DNA of 64,000 bases from Halorussus caseinilyticus (GTDB taxonomy: Archaea; Halobacteriota; Halobacteria; Halobacteriales; Haladaptataceae). Below are positions 49,663 to 58,080 of the stretch, piece by piece. The notes under the pieces were generated by a model. It was not told the DNA's origin, did not search any database, and saw only the letters and a program-made list of their open reading frames with translations. Both the position numbers and the translations under genes were made by a program. The stretch covers positions 620,001 to 684,000 of the forward strand of contig NZ_CP119809.1 of the NCBI RefSeq assembly GCF_029338395.1, given 5' to 3'. Every line of letters starts with the position of its first letter. The first letter of the stretch is position 1.

Positions 49663-50222
49663 TCGACCGTTTTATCCCGAGCGCAGTCGCCGTCGGCGAC
49701 TGCGCTCGATAAAAGCTCGACCGAAAAGCCGTCGTCACCCCTCAGAAGCGCGGGGCGCTTCTTCGAGGGTTCCTCGGCCTGTTCGCGTCGGCGCGCCGAC
49801 GACGCCGACGGTGGAATCGTGGTGGGCACCGCAGAAGTCGTCGGCGTGAACCGCGAGAGAATCGGGCGAGCGAAGCGAACGCGCCGCCCGTCCTTCCCGT
49901 AGTCGGAGACCCAAACGATGAAATACAATTCCTAAAGCAACTTTCTCCGTTTCTTAAGAAATAATTTTGTTTTCTCTGGCTCGCTCTCGGAGGCTTTCGA
50001 GGTATTCACCGACGCAGTTCCTGCGGTTGCGGTGCTGTCGCGGACCGATGGGCTTTCGGCGCGTTCGTCACAGCAGTTTCCGCGGTCACAGTCGTAGTCG
50101 CAGGGACGTTCGAGGAACCTTTCGTAGTCAAACCGTCACCGGCGATACCATCGCCCGAATCGACCACGCGCGGGTCCCGAGACACCACCGACTTTTGTCC
50201 ACGGCCTCCCTACCTTCGACCG
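49663..50222. other. Intergenic region with family 1 repeat, copy C
   Basis: This 560-base gap holds no gene. The family-1 repeat (about 49668-49762) sits directly after the dnaJ stop. Its first hairpin is 49679-49707 (perfect 13-bp arms GAGCGCAGTCGCC, loop GTC), followed by AAAAGCTCGACCGAAAAGCC, and a second hairpin 49744-49762 (AGAAGCGC / GGG / GCGCTTCT). An AT-rich block with promoter-like sequence at about 49920-49970 follows, then GC-rich filler. Confidence 0.68.
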
Positions 50223-51248
50223 ATGCCGCCAGCGCCGCAGTACCCGTCGTTCGCCGCCGTCACCATGTTCGTCCTCGGGTTGCTCATCGTCCTCGCGCGG
50301 GCCTCCCAAGCGATGTTCGAGGACCCCGACGAGACCGACGAGCGGTCCGATACCGGCGACGACTCGGACTCGCGCCCGCCCGCGACCGGTGCGGCCCGAA
50401 TCGAACGCCACGCCGACACCGGGCGGACGCGCGCCGAGCGAATCGAGCGCGAGGTCCTCGACGGCGAGGACGACGGAGGTGACGCGAGTCCGTGGAACGA
50501 CGCCGAGGGGACTTCCGACGCCGACGCGAGTCCGTGGGGCGAAAACGAGGCCGAACTCGACGCCCGGCGAGCGTCGGCGGAGCGCGACCCCGACGCCCGC
50601 CAGCAGGAGCGTCTCGAATTCACCACCGGCGCGTTGCTGGCGAACGTCGCCCTGAGTCAGGGCGTCTTCGGCGCTATCCTCGTGGCCGCGGCGTGGGTCG
50701 CCGACCTGCCGCTTGAGGCCCTCGGCGTCCGACTCGGCGACCCGTGGAGCGTCGGACTCCCGGCGCTCGCAGTGGGCACGGCGGTCGGCGTCGCGCTGTA
50801 CGCCGCGAACGAACTCTCCACGACGGTTCTGGACTCTACGGGCGTGGACTACTCCGAGGGACTGCGCGAAGCCCTCGCCCCCGACACGCCCCGGGGTTGG
50901 GCAGTGCTACTCGGCGTCGTCCTGCCCGTCATCGCCGTGTTCGAGGAACTGCTGTTCAGGGCCGCGCTCGTCGGCGCGTTCGCGGCGGGGTTCGGCGTCT
51001 CGCCGTGGGCGCTCGCGGTGTTCTCCACCGTCGCGTTCGCCATCGGACACGGCGCGCAGGGACCCGGCGGCGTGGCCGTGACCGGCCTGCTCGGGTTCGC
51101 GCTGGCGGCCGCGTTCGTCCTCACCGGGAGTCTGCTCGTCGTGGTGGTCGCCCACTATCTGGTCAACGCGCTGGAGTTTGTCGTCCACGAGGGATTTGGC
51201 GTCGAGTGGGCGCGGGAACCGCCGACCAGCGAAGACGAACGTTTTTAG
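50223..51248 (+). CDS. CPBP-family intramembrane glutamic protease
   Basis: A 341-residue membrane protein of the CPBP/Abi (CAAX protease-like) family. The conserved motif is E241-E-x-x-x-R246 (VFEELLFRAALV), with later GHG and HYLVN segments (FAIGHG, VVVVAHYLVNALEF). A soluble acidic insertion follows the first helix (residues 32-130), with the pentapeptide DASPW twice. Substrates in archaea are unknown; some family members confer self-immunity to bacteriocins. It is followed 18 bases later by another membrane-protein gene, suggesting an operon. Confidence 0.9.
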   Translation: MPPAPQYPSFAAVTMFVLGLLIVLARASQAMFEDPDETDERSDTGDDSDSRPPATGAARIERHADTGRTRAERIEREVLDGEDDGGDASPWNDAEGTSDADASPWGENEAELDARRASAERDPDARQQERLEFTTGALLANVALSQGVFGAILVAAAWVADLPLEALGVRLGDPWSVGLPALAVGTAVGVALYAANELSTTVLDSTGVDYSEGLREALAPDTPRGWAVLLGVVLPVIAVFEELLFRAALVGAFAAGFGVSPWALAVFSTVAFAIGHGAQGPGGVAVTGLLGFALAAAFVLTGSLLVVVVAHYLVNALEFVVHEGFGVEWAREPPTSEDERF

Positions 51249-51266
51249 ATACAGACAGATAACTGT

Positions 51267-52148
51267 GTGAGTAGAAACGTGACGGCCGAACACTCACCTC
51301 CCGACGCCGCAGGGTCGGCGACCGACACCGACGCCTTCTTCGGACTCGTCGTGGGCGTGTACGCGGCCACGCTCGTCGTTCCCGCCGTCTCGATTGCGGT
51401 CGCGCTCCGAGTGCCGACCGACCCCGGCGTCCTCTTTTTTCTCTCGCTCGGGGTCGGCGTCGCCGTCACCGCGGCGGTGGGCCGAATTGCGGGCCGAACG
51501 CCGCTGGCGGTCCGCCTCGGCGGGTCGCGGTGGGTGTGGACCGCGATGGCGCTTCCGTTCCTCTATTTCGGTGTCCTTCCGCTCGGGACGACCTTCGCCC
51601 GCGGTGACGCCCTCCCCGGCGGGATGGTGGCCGTCGCGCTCGTCGGCGCGATAGCCGGGTTCCTCTCCGGCGTCGGCGTGGTCGCGGCCTCTCGGAACCG
51701 ACACGCGAAGGCGATGGTGGCCGACGCGGAGACGGTCGTCCGCTTCGCCGCGTCCGCACCGGCCCGAGACCGCCGGGTCACGACGTGGGCGGTGGCCGGA
51801 CTGTTCGGCGCGGCCATCCTCGGGTTCGTCGGGTCGGCCCTCCTCGATTTCGCACCGCTCCGGTGGTTGTTCCAGTTGCTCGTTCCGGCGGGGACGGCCC
51901 TCTACGGGACGACTACCGAGCGCCGGGTCACGATTTCGGACGCGGGCATCGTCGTCGCCACCCCCGCCTACAAGCATTTGCGGTCGTGGTCGGCCTACGA
52001 GAGTTTCGACGTGACCGACGAGGAAATCGTCGTCCGGCGCGCCGGGTGGTCGCCGTGGGGCCTGCGTGATTTCCGTCGGGACGCCACGGAAGTCGAGGAC
52101 CCCCGAGCGGTCGCCGCGACCTTGGAGCGGTTTCTGCCCCGCGAGTAG
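51267..52148 (+). CDS. Membrane protein with a PH-like C-terminal domain
   Basis: A 293-residue protein from a GTG at 51267. About six hydrophobic segments lie in residues 25-150 and 175-205. The C-terminal 80 residues are soluble and beta-rich (VTISDAGIVVATPAYKHL, YESFDVTDEEIVVRRAGW), resembling the bacterial PH-type domain often attached to membrane helices. The role is unknown. It lies 18 bases downstream of the CPBP protease gene, so both may function together. Confidence 0.75.
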   Translation: MSRNVTAEHSPPDAAGSATDTDAFFGLVVGVYAATLVVPAVSIAVALRVPTDPGVLFFLSLGVGVAVTAAVGRIAGRTPLAVRLGGSRWVWTAMALPFLYFGVLPLGTTFARGDALPGGMVAVALVGAIAGFLSGVGVVAASRNRHAKAMVADAETVVRFAASAPARDRRVTTWAVAGLFGAAILGFVGSALLDFAPLRWLFQLLVPAGTALYGTTTERRVTISDAGIVVATPAYKHLRSWSAYESFDVTDEEIVVRRAGWSPWGLRDFRRDATEVEDPRAVAATLERFLPRE

Positions 52149-52320
52149 CCTCACTCCGGGTCGCGGTGCGATGGCGGTTGCGGTCGCGGTGCGGTGGCGG
52201 TGCTGTGCGGTAGCGGTGGCAGTACTGTGCGGTGGCGGTGCGGTAGCGGTACGAACCGCGATTGCTACCGCGAGCGAGGAAGCGCCGGAGGCGCGACGAG
52301 CGAGCGGACCGAGGAACCGT

Positions 52321-52440
52321 CGGAAGCGCGTCCGTCGGACGCGCTTCCGGCGGTGACGACGGTTTTTGGTCGAGCTTTTGCAAGGGAGGGACGCGTCTGA
52401 GTCTGCGACTCAGACGCGACCGACCGCTGGAAAAGGTCGT
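52321..52440. repeat. Palindromic repeat, family 1, copy B
   Basis: Same order as at 34351-34431 but with different stem sequences: first hairpin 52321-52349 (arms GGAAGCGCGTCC and GGACGCGCTTCC), conserved GGTTTTTGGTCGAGCTTTT, second hairpin 52392-52418 (CGCGTCTGAGTC / TGC / GACTCAGACGCG), then AAAAGGTCG. Unlike the other copies, no gene ends beside it; it lies ahead of the acyl-CoA synthetase gene. Confidence 0.72.
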
Positions 52441-52494
52441 GGTCGAAAGGTCGTTGAGCAAGTTACTTGGCACGTCCCCGCAACATTTTCTGAC

Positions 52495-52500
52495 AGGAGG
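52495..52500 (+). promoter_or_regulatory. Shine-Dalgarno site of the acyl-CoA synthetase gene
   Basis: AGGAGG ends five bases before the ATG at 52506. Since most genes in the window look leaderless, this is one of the few with a strong Shine-Dalgarno sequence, and it fixes the start codon. Confidence 0.7.
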
Positions 52501-52505
52501 ACACT

Positions 52506-54515
52506 ATGGATACGCTCGAAGACGTAGACGAAATCGTCCACGAACCGACCGAGGAGTTCGTGGAATCGACCAACGTCTACCAGTTCATGCAGGAACACGA
52601 CATCGAGGACTACGACGAACTCGTCGAACGAACCACGACCGAGGTGGAGGGCGTCGAGGAGTCCGGCGTCGAGTGGTTCTGGGACGAGATGGTCGAGTAC
52701 CTCGACATCGACTTCTACGAGGACTACGACGCGATTCGGGACGACAGCGAGGGACCCCAGTTCTCGGAGTGGTACGACGGCGGCGAGTTGAACATCGCCC
52801 ACAACGTGGTGGACCGCCACGCCGCCCCCGACAGCGAGACCCGAAACAAGGTCGCGTGCATCTGGGAGGGCGAGGGCGGCGAGGTCCGGGAAATCACGTT
52901 CCACGAACTCGCCCGCCAGTCGAACAAGGTCGCCAACGCCCTCGAAGCGCGCGGCGTCGGCGAGGGCGACGCGGTGGGTCTCTACATGCCGATGGTGCCC
53001 GAAGTCATCTCCATCCTCTACGGCGCGTTCAAGGTCGGCGCAATCGCGGTACCTATCTTCTCCGGGTTCGGCGTGGACGCCACCGCCACCCGCATCGAGG
53101 ACCCCGAGTGTAAGGTGCTGTTCACCGCCGACGGCTTCTACCGCCGCGGCGACGAGGTGACGCTGAAGGACGCCGCCGACGAGGCCATCGACCAAGCGGG
53201 CCACGTCGAACACACCATCGTCTACGAGCGACTCGGCCACATCTCCAGCGACGAGGTGTCGCTGAGGTGGCGAAGCAGAGACGAGACGTGGGACGAGGCG
53301 GTCGAGACCCAATCGGACGAGTACGACACCGCGTCGATGGCCTCGGGCGACGAGTCGATGCTCCTCTACTCGTCGGGCACCACCGGCAAGCCCAAGGGCA
53401 TCGTCCACACCCACGCTGGCGCGCTGATGCAGGCCGCCAAGGAGATTTACTTCGGCTTCGACCACAAGCCGAGCGACCGCTTCTTCTGGGTGTCGGACAT
53501 CGGGTGGATGATGGGACCGTGGACGCTCATCGGCAACCACGCGTTCGGCGGCACCGTCTTCATGTACGAGGGCGCGCCCGACCACCCCGAACCCGACCGC
53601 TTCTGGAAGATGATAGACCGCCACGGCATCTCGACGTTCGGCATCTCGCCGACCGCGATTCGCGCCCTCCGCAAGCACGGCGACGAGTACGTAGAGAAAC
53701 ACGACCTCTCGACCCTTCGCCTGCTGGGTTCGACCGGCGAACCGTGGGACCCCGAGAGCTGGCAGTGGTTCTACGAGAAGGTCGGCGGGAGCGAGGCACC
53801 CATCATCAACATCTCGGGCGGCACCGAAATCATGGGCTGTTTCCTGATGCCGATGCCCATCCAGTCGCTCAAGCCCTGCACGCTCGGCGGGCCGGGGCTG
53901 GGAATGGACATCGACATCGTGAACTCTCAGGGCGAGTCCATCGCCGACACCCACGAACGCGGCTTCCTCGTCGCCAGAGACTCCTGTCCCTCGATGACTA
54001 AATCGCTCTGGTCGGGCGACGAGCGATACCTCGAAGAGTACTGGTCTAGCTTCGAGGACCCGCCGCTGTGGGACCACGGCGACTGGGCACAGAAGGACGC
54101 CGAGGGCTTCTGGTTCCTCCACGGCCGGGCCGACGACGCCATCAACGTGGCTGGCCGGAAGGTGGGTCCCGCCGAAGTCGAGGGCGCGCTCATCGACCAC
54201 GACGCCGTGAATCAGGCCGCCGCGGTCGGCGTCCCCGACGACACCACCGGGCAGGCCGTCGTCACCTACGTCATCCTCGAAGACGGCTACGAGGTGAGCG
54301 ACGACCTGCGCGAGGAACTCCGGGCGCAGGTCGGCGAGGAACTCGGCAAGCCGTTCCGCCCCCGCGAAGTCCTGTTCGTCTCCGAGTTCCCCAAGACTCA
54401 ATCGGGCAAAATCATCCGGCGGGCAATCGAGGCGACCTACACCGGCGAGGACTTGGGCGACATGTCCTCCATCGAGAACCCCGAGGCGCTGGACGAACTC
54501 GAAGACGCCGAGTAG
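52506..54515 (+). CDS. AMP-forming acyl-CoA synthetase (acetyl-CoA synthetase-like)
   Basis: Adenylate-forming ligase of 669 residues that activates a short-chain carboxylate to its CoA thioester. The P-loop motif YSSGTTGKPKG is near residue 290, a GGTEIMG motif follows near 438, and the C-terminal lysine motif is KTQSGKIIRRAIEATY near 635. An N-terminal extension (about 1-85) fits the acetyl/propionyl-CoA synthetase subgroup. The exact acid is not determined; acetate or propionate is most likely. Downstream is an aldo/keto reductase, a half-size AMP-binding protein and a short-chain fatty acid transporter, fitting fatty acid or acetate use. Confidence 0.9.
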   Translation: MDTLEDVDEIVHEPTEEFVESTNVYQFMQEHDIEDYDELVERTTTEVEGVEESGVEWFWDEMVEYLDIDFYEDYDAIRDDSEGPQFSEWYDGGELNIAHNVVDRHAAPDSETRNKVACIWEGEGGEVREITFHELARQSNKVANALEARGVGEGDAVGLYMPMVPEVISILYGAFKVGAIAVPIFSGFGVDATATRIEDPECKVLFTADGFYRRGDEVTLKDAADEAIDQAGHVEHTIVYERLGHISSDEVSLRWRSRDETWDEAVETQSDEYDTASMASGDESMLLYSSGTTGKPKGIVHTHAGALMQAAKEIYFGFDHKPSDRFFWVSDIGWMMGPWTLIGNHAFGGTVFMYEGAPDHPEPDRFWKMIDRHGISTFGISPTAIRALRKHGDEYVEKHDLSTLRLLGSTGEPWDPESWQWFYEKVGGSEAPIINISGGTEIMGCFLMPMPIQSLKPCTLGGPGLGMDIDIVNSQGESIADTHERGFLVARDSCPSMTKSLWSGDERYLEEYWSSFEDPPLWDHGDWAQKDAEGFWFLHGRADDAINVAGRKVGPAEVEGALIDHDAVNQAAAVGVPDDTTGQAVVTYVILEDGYEVSDDLREELRAQVGEELGKPFRPREVLFVSEFPKTQSGKIIRRAIEATYTGEDLGDMSSIENPEALDELEDAE

Positions 54516-55295
54516 CTACTCGAACAACTTCTTCTGGCGGTCGATGGACTCGATTCTCGCCACGTCCTCGTCGTCCAGCGACAACTCCAGCGCGGCCAGA
54601 TTCTCCCGGAGGTGGTCGTCGCTGGACGACCGCGGAATCGGGACGACGTTCTCCTTGCCCGCGAGCCACGCCAGACTCACCTGCGCGGGGGTCGCGTCGT
54701 GCTTCTCGGCGACGGCCCGAATCTCGGGCAGGTCGAACACCTCGCCCTGCGCCAGCGGCGAGTAGGCCACGAGCGAGTAGCCGCGTCGCCGGGCGTCGGC
54801 GAGCAGGTCGTCCTGCCGGTAGAGCGGGTGCATCTCGACCTGATTCGCCGCGACGGGCGCGTCCAGAATCTCGCGGGCCTCGGCGACCTGTTCGGCGTCG
54901 AAGTTGCTCACGCCCACCGCGCGGACCCGGCCCTCCTCGCGGAGTCGGTCGAACGCGGGCAGGGTCGCCTCGGGGTCGTAGGTGTCGATGGGTCGGTGGA
55001 CGTAGAGCAAATCGACGTAGCCCACGCCGAGTTCGTCGAGGCTCTCGCGCGTGCTGGCGAGTACGTCCTCGGGCGCGAGGCTGTCGGCCCACACCTTCGT
55101 CGCCACCGAGAGGTCCGCGCGTTCGACCGAGGCCCGTTCGACGCCGCGGCCGACGACCCCTTCGTTCTCGTAGATTTGGGCGGTGTCGAGGTGTCGGTAG
55201 CCGAGTTCGACCGCCGAGGCGATGCGGTCGGGGTCCTCGATGCCCATCGTTCCGAGTCCGAGTTTCGGGGTCACGTCCAGCGGGTCGTCGTTCAT
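54516..55295 (-). CDS. Aldo/keto reductase
   Basis: NADPH-dependent (beta/alpha)8-barrel reductase of 259 residues. Family features: KLGLGTMGIE at the N-terminus, LDTAQIYENEGVVG (with the catalytic Asp and Tyr), ATKVWAD (Lys) and YVHRPIDT (His), with the C-terminal cofactor site VVPIPRSSSDDHLREN. The tetrad is intact. Substrate unknown. It ends one base from the acyl-CoA synthetase stop (convergent). Confidence 0.92.
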   Translation of the reverse strand: MNDDPLDVTPKLGLGTMGIEDPDRIASAVELGYRHLDTAQIYENEGVVGRGVERASVERADLSVATKVWADSLAPEDVLASTRESLDELGVGYVDLLYVHRPIDTYDPEATLPAFDRLREEGRVRAVGVSNFDAEQVAEAREILDAPVAANQVEMHPLYRQDDLLADARRRGYSLVAYSPLAQGEVFDLPEIRAVAEKHDATPAQVSLAWLAGKENVVPIPRSSSDDHLRENLAALELSLDDEDVARIESIDRQKKLFE

Positions 55296-55319
55296 GCCCC
55301 GACGTTCGCGCCCGGACAG

Positions 55320-56090
55320 TTAGTCTAACCGAACGTCGGCGGGGCGGACGACTGCCGATTCTGCTTCGGGCGCGTCGTCCGACGCGACTGCGAAGTCGCC
55401 GGTCGCCTCGTCGTCGGGGAGCAGGACCGCCGCGCCCGCGAGCAGGGGCGCGAGGACGCCCGCAACGACGGTGCCGGGGGCCGCGAGCGAGGCCCGAACC
55501 GCCACCTCGTCGTCGGGTTCGAGACCCCAGTTGTCGGCCACCCGGCGGGCCGAAGCGAGCAGGTCGGCGTGCGAGAGACCGGGGGCGTCCCCGTTCCCGC
55601 GGACGCTATCGCGCTCGTCGCCGTCGCCGACGGCGACGAGCGCGACCGATTCGGGGTCGATTGCGGTCCGGGGGAACGAGGGGTTCTCGCTCCACACGTC
55701 GCGCTCGAAGTGGTGAACCGACGGGTCGTCGGGCGGGCCGCCGTAGCAGACTCGTTGGCCGCCCGCCGAGAGGTCGTAGTCGCCGACCGACTCGCCCGGT
55801 GCGACGACGACTCGGGCGTCGGCGGCGTCGGCGTCCGAGCGCGGGACGAACCGGGTCCCCGCGCCGAGGAGCGCCGCGCCGAACAGCGCCAGCAGTGCCT
55901 CTGGTTCGGGGTCGTCCGCGACGGCGACCACGGCGTCGTCGTGGACACCTATCCGCCGGAAGAAGTTGCCCGTCTTCCACGCGGTGGTACAGAAGCGGTG
56001 GTAGTCGTAGCGTCGGCGCTCGCGCGGCGCGACGACGGCGGGGTCGTCGGACCGCCGGTCGCGGGCCACGATGTCGCCAAGCGTCTCCAT
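55320..56090 (-). CDS. Half-size AMP-binding-fold protein
   Basis: A 256-residue protein that resembles only the N-terminal region of adenylate-forming enzymes: RRRYDYHRFCTTAWKTGNFF and VVAVADDPEPEALLALFGAALLGAG correspond to the early strands and helices. The P-loop (YSSGTTGKPKG) and the C-terminal lysine domain are missing, so it cannot form an adenylate by itself. It may be a conserved haloarchaeal stand-alone module, perhaps regulatory, or a decayed synthetase. Codon usage looks normal and there is no frameshift, which favours a functional truncated form. Confidence 0.7.
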   Translation of the reverse strand: METLGDIVARDRRSDDPAVVAPRERRRYDYHRFCTTAWKTGNFFRRIGVHDDAVVAVADDPEPEALLALFGAALLGAGTRFVPRSDADAADARVVVAPGESVGDYDLSAGGQRVCYGGPPDDPSVHHFERDVWSENPSFPRTAIDPESVALVAVGDGDERDSVRGNGDAPGLSHADLLASARRVADNWGLEPDDEVAVRASLAAPGTVVAGVLAPLLAGAAVLLPDDEATGDFAVASDDAPEAESAVVRPADVRLD

Positions 56091-56199
56091 AGTCGGCGGT
56101 TGGTCGGAGACCCAAAAAGCGCCGCGGTCGGCGGCGACGTTCGGCGGGAGTCGCGGCCGGGCGGGTCCCGGTCGGTCAAGTTCGCGCGCCTCGGGGCTA

Positions 56200-56230
56200 A
56201 TCTAACAATGCTTATCATAGGTTGTTAGAT
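56200..56230. promoter_or_regulatory. Inverted repeat around a promoter (fatty-acid transporter operator)
   Basis: Perfect 9-bp arms ATCTAACAA (56200-56208) and TTGTTAGAT (56222-56230) separated by 13 bases that include TATA-like GCTTATCATA. Located 16-46 bases before the transporter ATG, a typical place for a repressor binding across the TATA box. Confidence 0.6.
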
Positions 56231-56245
56231 ACTATCTCACGGATT

Positions 56246-57679
56246 ATGACGAACGTAATCAGAAGACTGTCCGAGAGCAGTTCGCGTCTCGTGGAGCGCT
56301 ACCTCCCGGACGCGTTCCTGTTCGCGCTCGTGTTGACCTTCGTGACCTACGCGATGGCGATAGCGCTGGTCGAACCCGCGCCGGGCGCGGGGTACGGTAC
56401 CCACGCCCAGAACGTCCTGATGGACGGGTGGCAGGCCGGGTTCTGGAACCTGCTGTCGTTCGCCATGCAGATGACGCTCATCCTGATGACGGGGTACGCG
56501 CTGGCCCAGACCGACCTCGTTGACCGACTCCTCTCGTGGGCCGCGACCCTGCCATCGACCGAACGCCGGGCCGCCGCGCTGGTGCCGGTGGTCGCGGCGC
56601 TCGCGTCGTTCGTCCACTGGGGTCTCGGTCTCGTCGTCGGCGCAATCTTCGCCCGGAAGGTCGCGCAGGCAAACCGGTCCATCGACTTCCCCATCGTCGT
56701 GGCGGGCGCGTACTCCGGGTTCGTCGTCTGGCACGGCGGACTCGCGGGGTCGATACCCCTCCTGCTCAACACGGAGGGCAACTTCCTGCTGGAGGCGGGC
56801 GTCCTCTCGGGGACGATTTCCACCGGCCAGACCATCTTCACGGTGGCGAACCTCGCCATCTTCGGGGTCGTCACGTTCCTGTTCCTGCCGGGACTATACG
56901 CGCTGATGTACCCGGAGAACGACGAGAAGAAGACGCCAATCGACCCCAGCGAGTTCGAGGACGCCGCGGCCGATGGTGGGGTCGCGGCCGAGCAGTCGCC
57001 CGCCGCGGAGACGACAGTCGCCCAGCGAATCGAACACTCCCGGCTCGTCGGCGTGGCGACCGGACTGCTCGGACTGGTCGCGGTCGGGTTCTACTTCGGC
57101 ACGCCGCTCGTCGAGGAAGGCGTCATGCCGTGGAACAACCTCGGACTCAACGTCGTGAACTTCGCGTTCCTCTTCCTCGGGTTGACGCTCCACGGCACGC
57201 CCGCGGCCTACGTCGAGTCGATGAAGGAAGCCGTCGAGAACGTCTGGGGCATCATCCTCCAGTTCCCCTTCTACGCGGGTATCATGGGCATCATGGCCTA
57301 CGCGCCCGAGGGTTCGACCAGCCTCGCCACCCAAATCGCACAGGGCATGGTCGCAGTCGCTCCGGACGGCGCGCTCCCGGCAATCGCGTTCCTGACCGCG
57401 GGACTGGTCAACGTCTTCGTCCCGAGCGGCGGCGGCGAGTGGGCCGTCATCGGCGAGACGCTCGTCACGGCCGCCAAGACCAGCGGCGCGAGCGTCCCCC
57501 GAGTCGCGGTGGCCGCGTCGTGGGGCGACGCGTGGTCGAACATGATTCAACCGTTCTGGGCGATTCCGCTCCTCGCAATCAGCGGTCTCTCGGTCCGGGA
57601 CATCATGGGCTACTGCGTGATGGTGTTGCTCGGCGTCGGCATCGTCGTCTCCGTCGGCATCACCGTGTTGCCGATGTAG
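56246..57679 (+). CDS. Short-chain fatty acid transporter (AtoE-like)
   Basis: A 477-residue membrane permease of the short-chain fatty acid uptake (AtoE) family. More than ten hydrophobic helices are visible. Family segments include SRLVERYLPDAFLFALVLTF near the N-terminus and GLVNVFVPSGGGEWAVIG late in the protein. An acidic loop (about 225-265) lies in the middle. The ATG at 56246 was chosen because the preceding eight in-frame residues start with TTG and lie inside the promoter region. It sits downstream of an operator-like inverted repeat and near an acyl-CoA synthetase, so it may import short-chain acids for that enzyme (inference). Confidence 0.9.
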   Translation: MTNVIRRLSESSSRLVERYLPDAFLFALVLTFVTYAMAIALVEPAPGAGYGTHAQNVLMDGWQAGFWNLLSFAMQMTLILMTGYALAQTDLVDRLLSWAATLPSTERRAAALVPVVAALASFVHWGLGLVVGAIFARKVAQANRSIDFPIVVAGAYSGFVVWHGGLAGSIPLLLNTEGNFLLEAGVLSGTISTGQTIFTVANLAIFGVVTFLFLPGLYALMYPENDEKKTPIDPSEFEDAAADGGVAAEQSPAAETTVAQRIEHSRLVGVATGLLGLVAVGFYFGTPLVEEGVMPWNNLGLNVVNFAFLFLGLTLHGTPAAYVESMKEAVENVWGIILQFPFYAGIMGIMAYAPEGSTSLATQIAQGMVAVAPDGALPAIAFLTAGLVNVFVPSGGGEWAVIGETLVTAAKTSGASVPRVAVAASWGDAWSNMIQPFWAIPLLAISGLSVRDIMGYCVMVLLGVGIVVSVGITVLPM

Positions 57680-57819
57680 TCGCCGCCGGGTTCGACTCCC
57701 CGTCGGTCGGACCCGTCGCTCGCCGAGCGACGACCGGGACGACTCGAAAAAACGAGACTGCGACGCGGCCGTCGGTGAGGGACGGCGACTTCTGAGGGGT
57801 CGCGTCCCCGGATTCCGAC

Positions 57820-58008
57820 TTACTCGGCCGCCACTTCGTCTTCGAGTTCGATTTCGGTGTTACTCCGACCCGACAGCCACGTGGTCAGCGCCACGGAACC
57901 GGCGGCCAGCGCGCCGATTTTCGTCCCTTTCCCGCCCACTTTCCGGACGAGGAGGGTCGCAACGATGCCTGCAACGATACCGCGAAGGAGGCTCTTTTTG
58001 AGTCCCAT
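57820..58008 (-). CDS. Small membrane-associated protein (62 residues)
   Basis: MGLKKSLLRGIVAGIVATLL opens a 62-residue protein with a positively charged N-terminus, a hydrophobic segment (about 8-22) and a second one (30-46), and an acidic tail (EIELEDEVAAE). It may span the membrane twice. TATA-like ATATATCTATCT is 25-40 bases upstream on this strand. Unknown family. Confidence 0.68.
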   Translation of the reverse strand: MGLKKSLLRGIVAGIVATLLVRKVGGKGTKIGALAAGSVALTTWLSGRSNTEIELEDEVAAE

Positions 58009-58080
58009 GATTGGGTCTACGTAAGGTGTCCTAAAAGATATATCTATCTCGGCGCGAAAAACGGAGAAAAACCGAGTGCG

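Larger units (their letters stand above)
52149..52505. other. Repeat-dense gap with family 1, copy B
   Basis: This 357-base gap holds no gene. It contains a GCGGT-rich tract (52163-52260), the block CTACCGCGAGCGAGG, a perfect 13-bp hairpin (52321-52349), GGTCGAGCTTTT (52368-52379), a 12-bp hairpin (52392-52418) and AAAAGGTCG (family 1). The last 15 bases include a ribosome-binding site for the following gene. Confidence 0.68.

Noticed and set aside
54068-56092. 674-codon frame spanning several genes
   Set aside because: Arg/Pro/Ser-rich shadow crossing an acyl-CoA synthetase and antisense genes.
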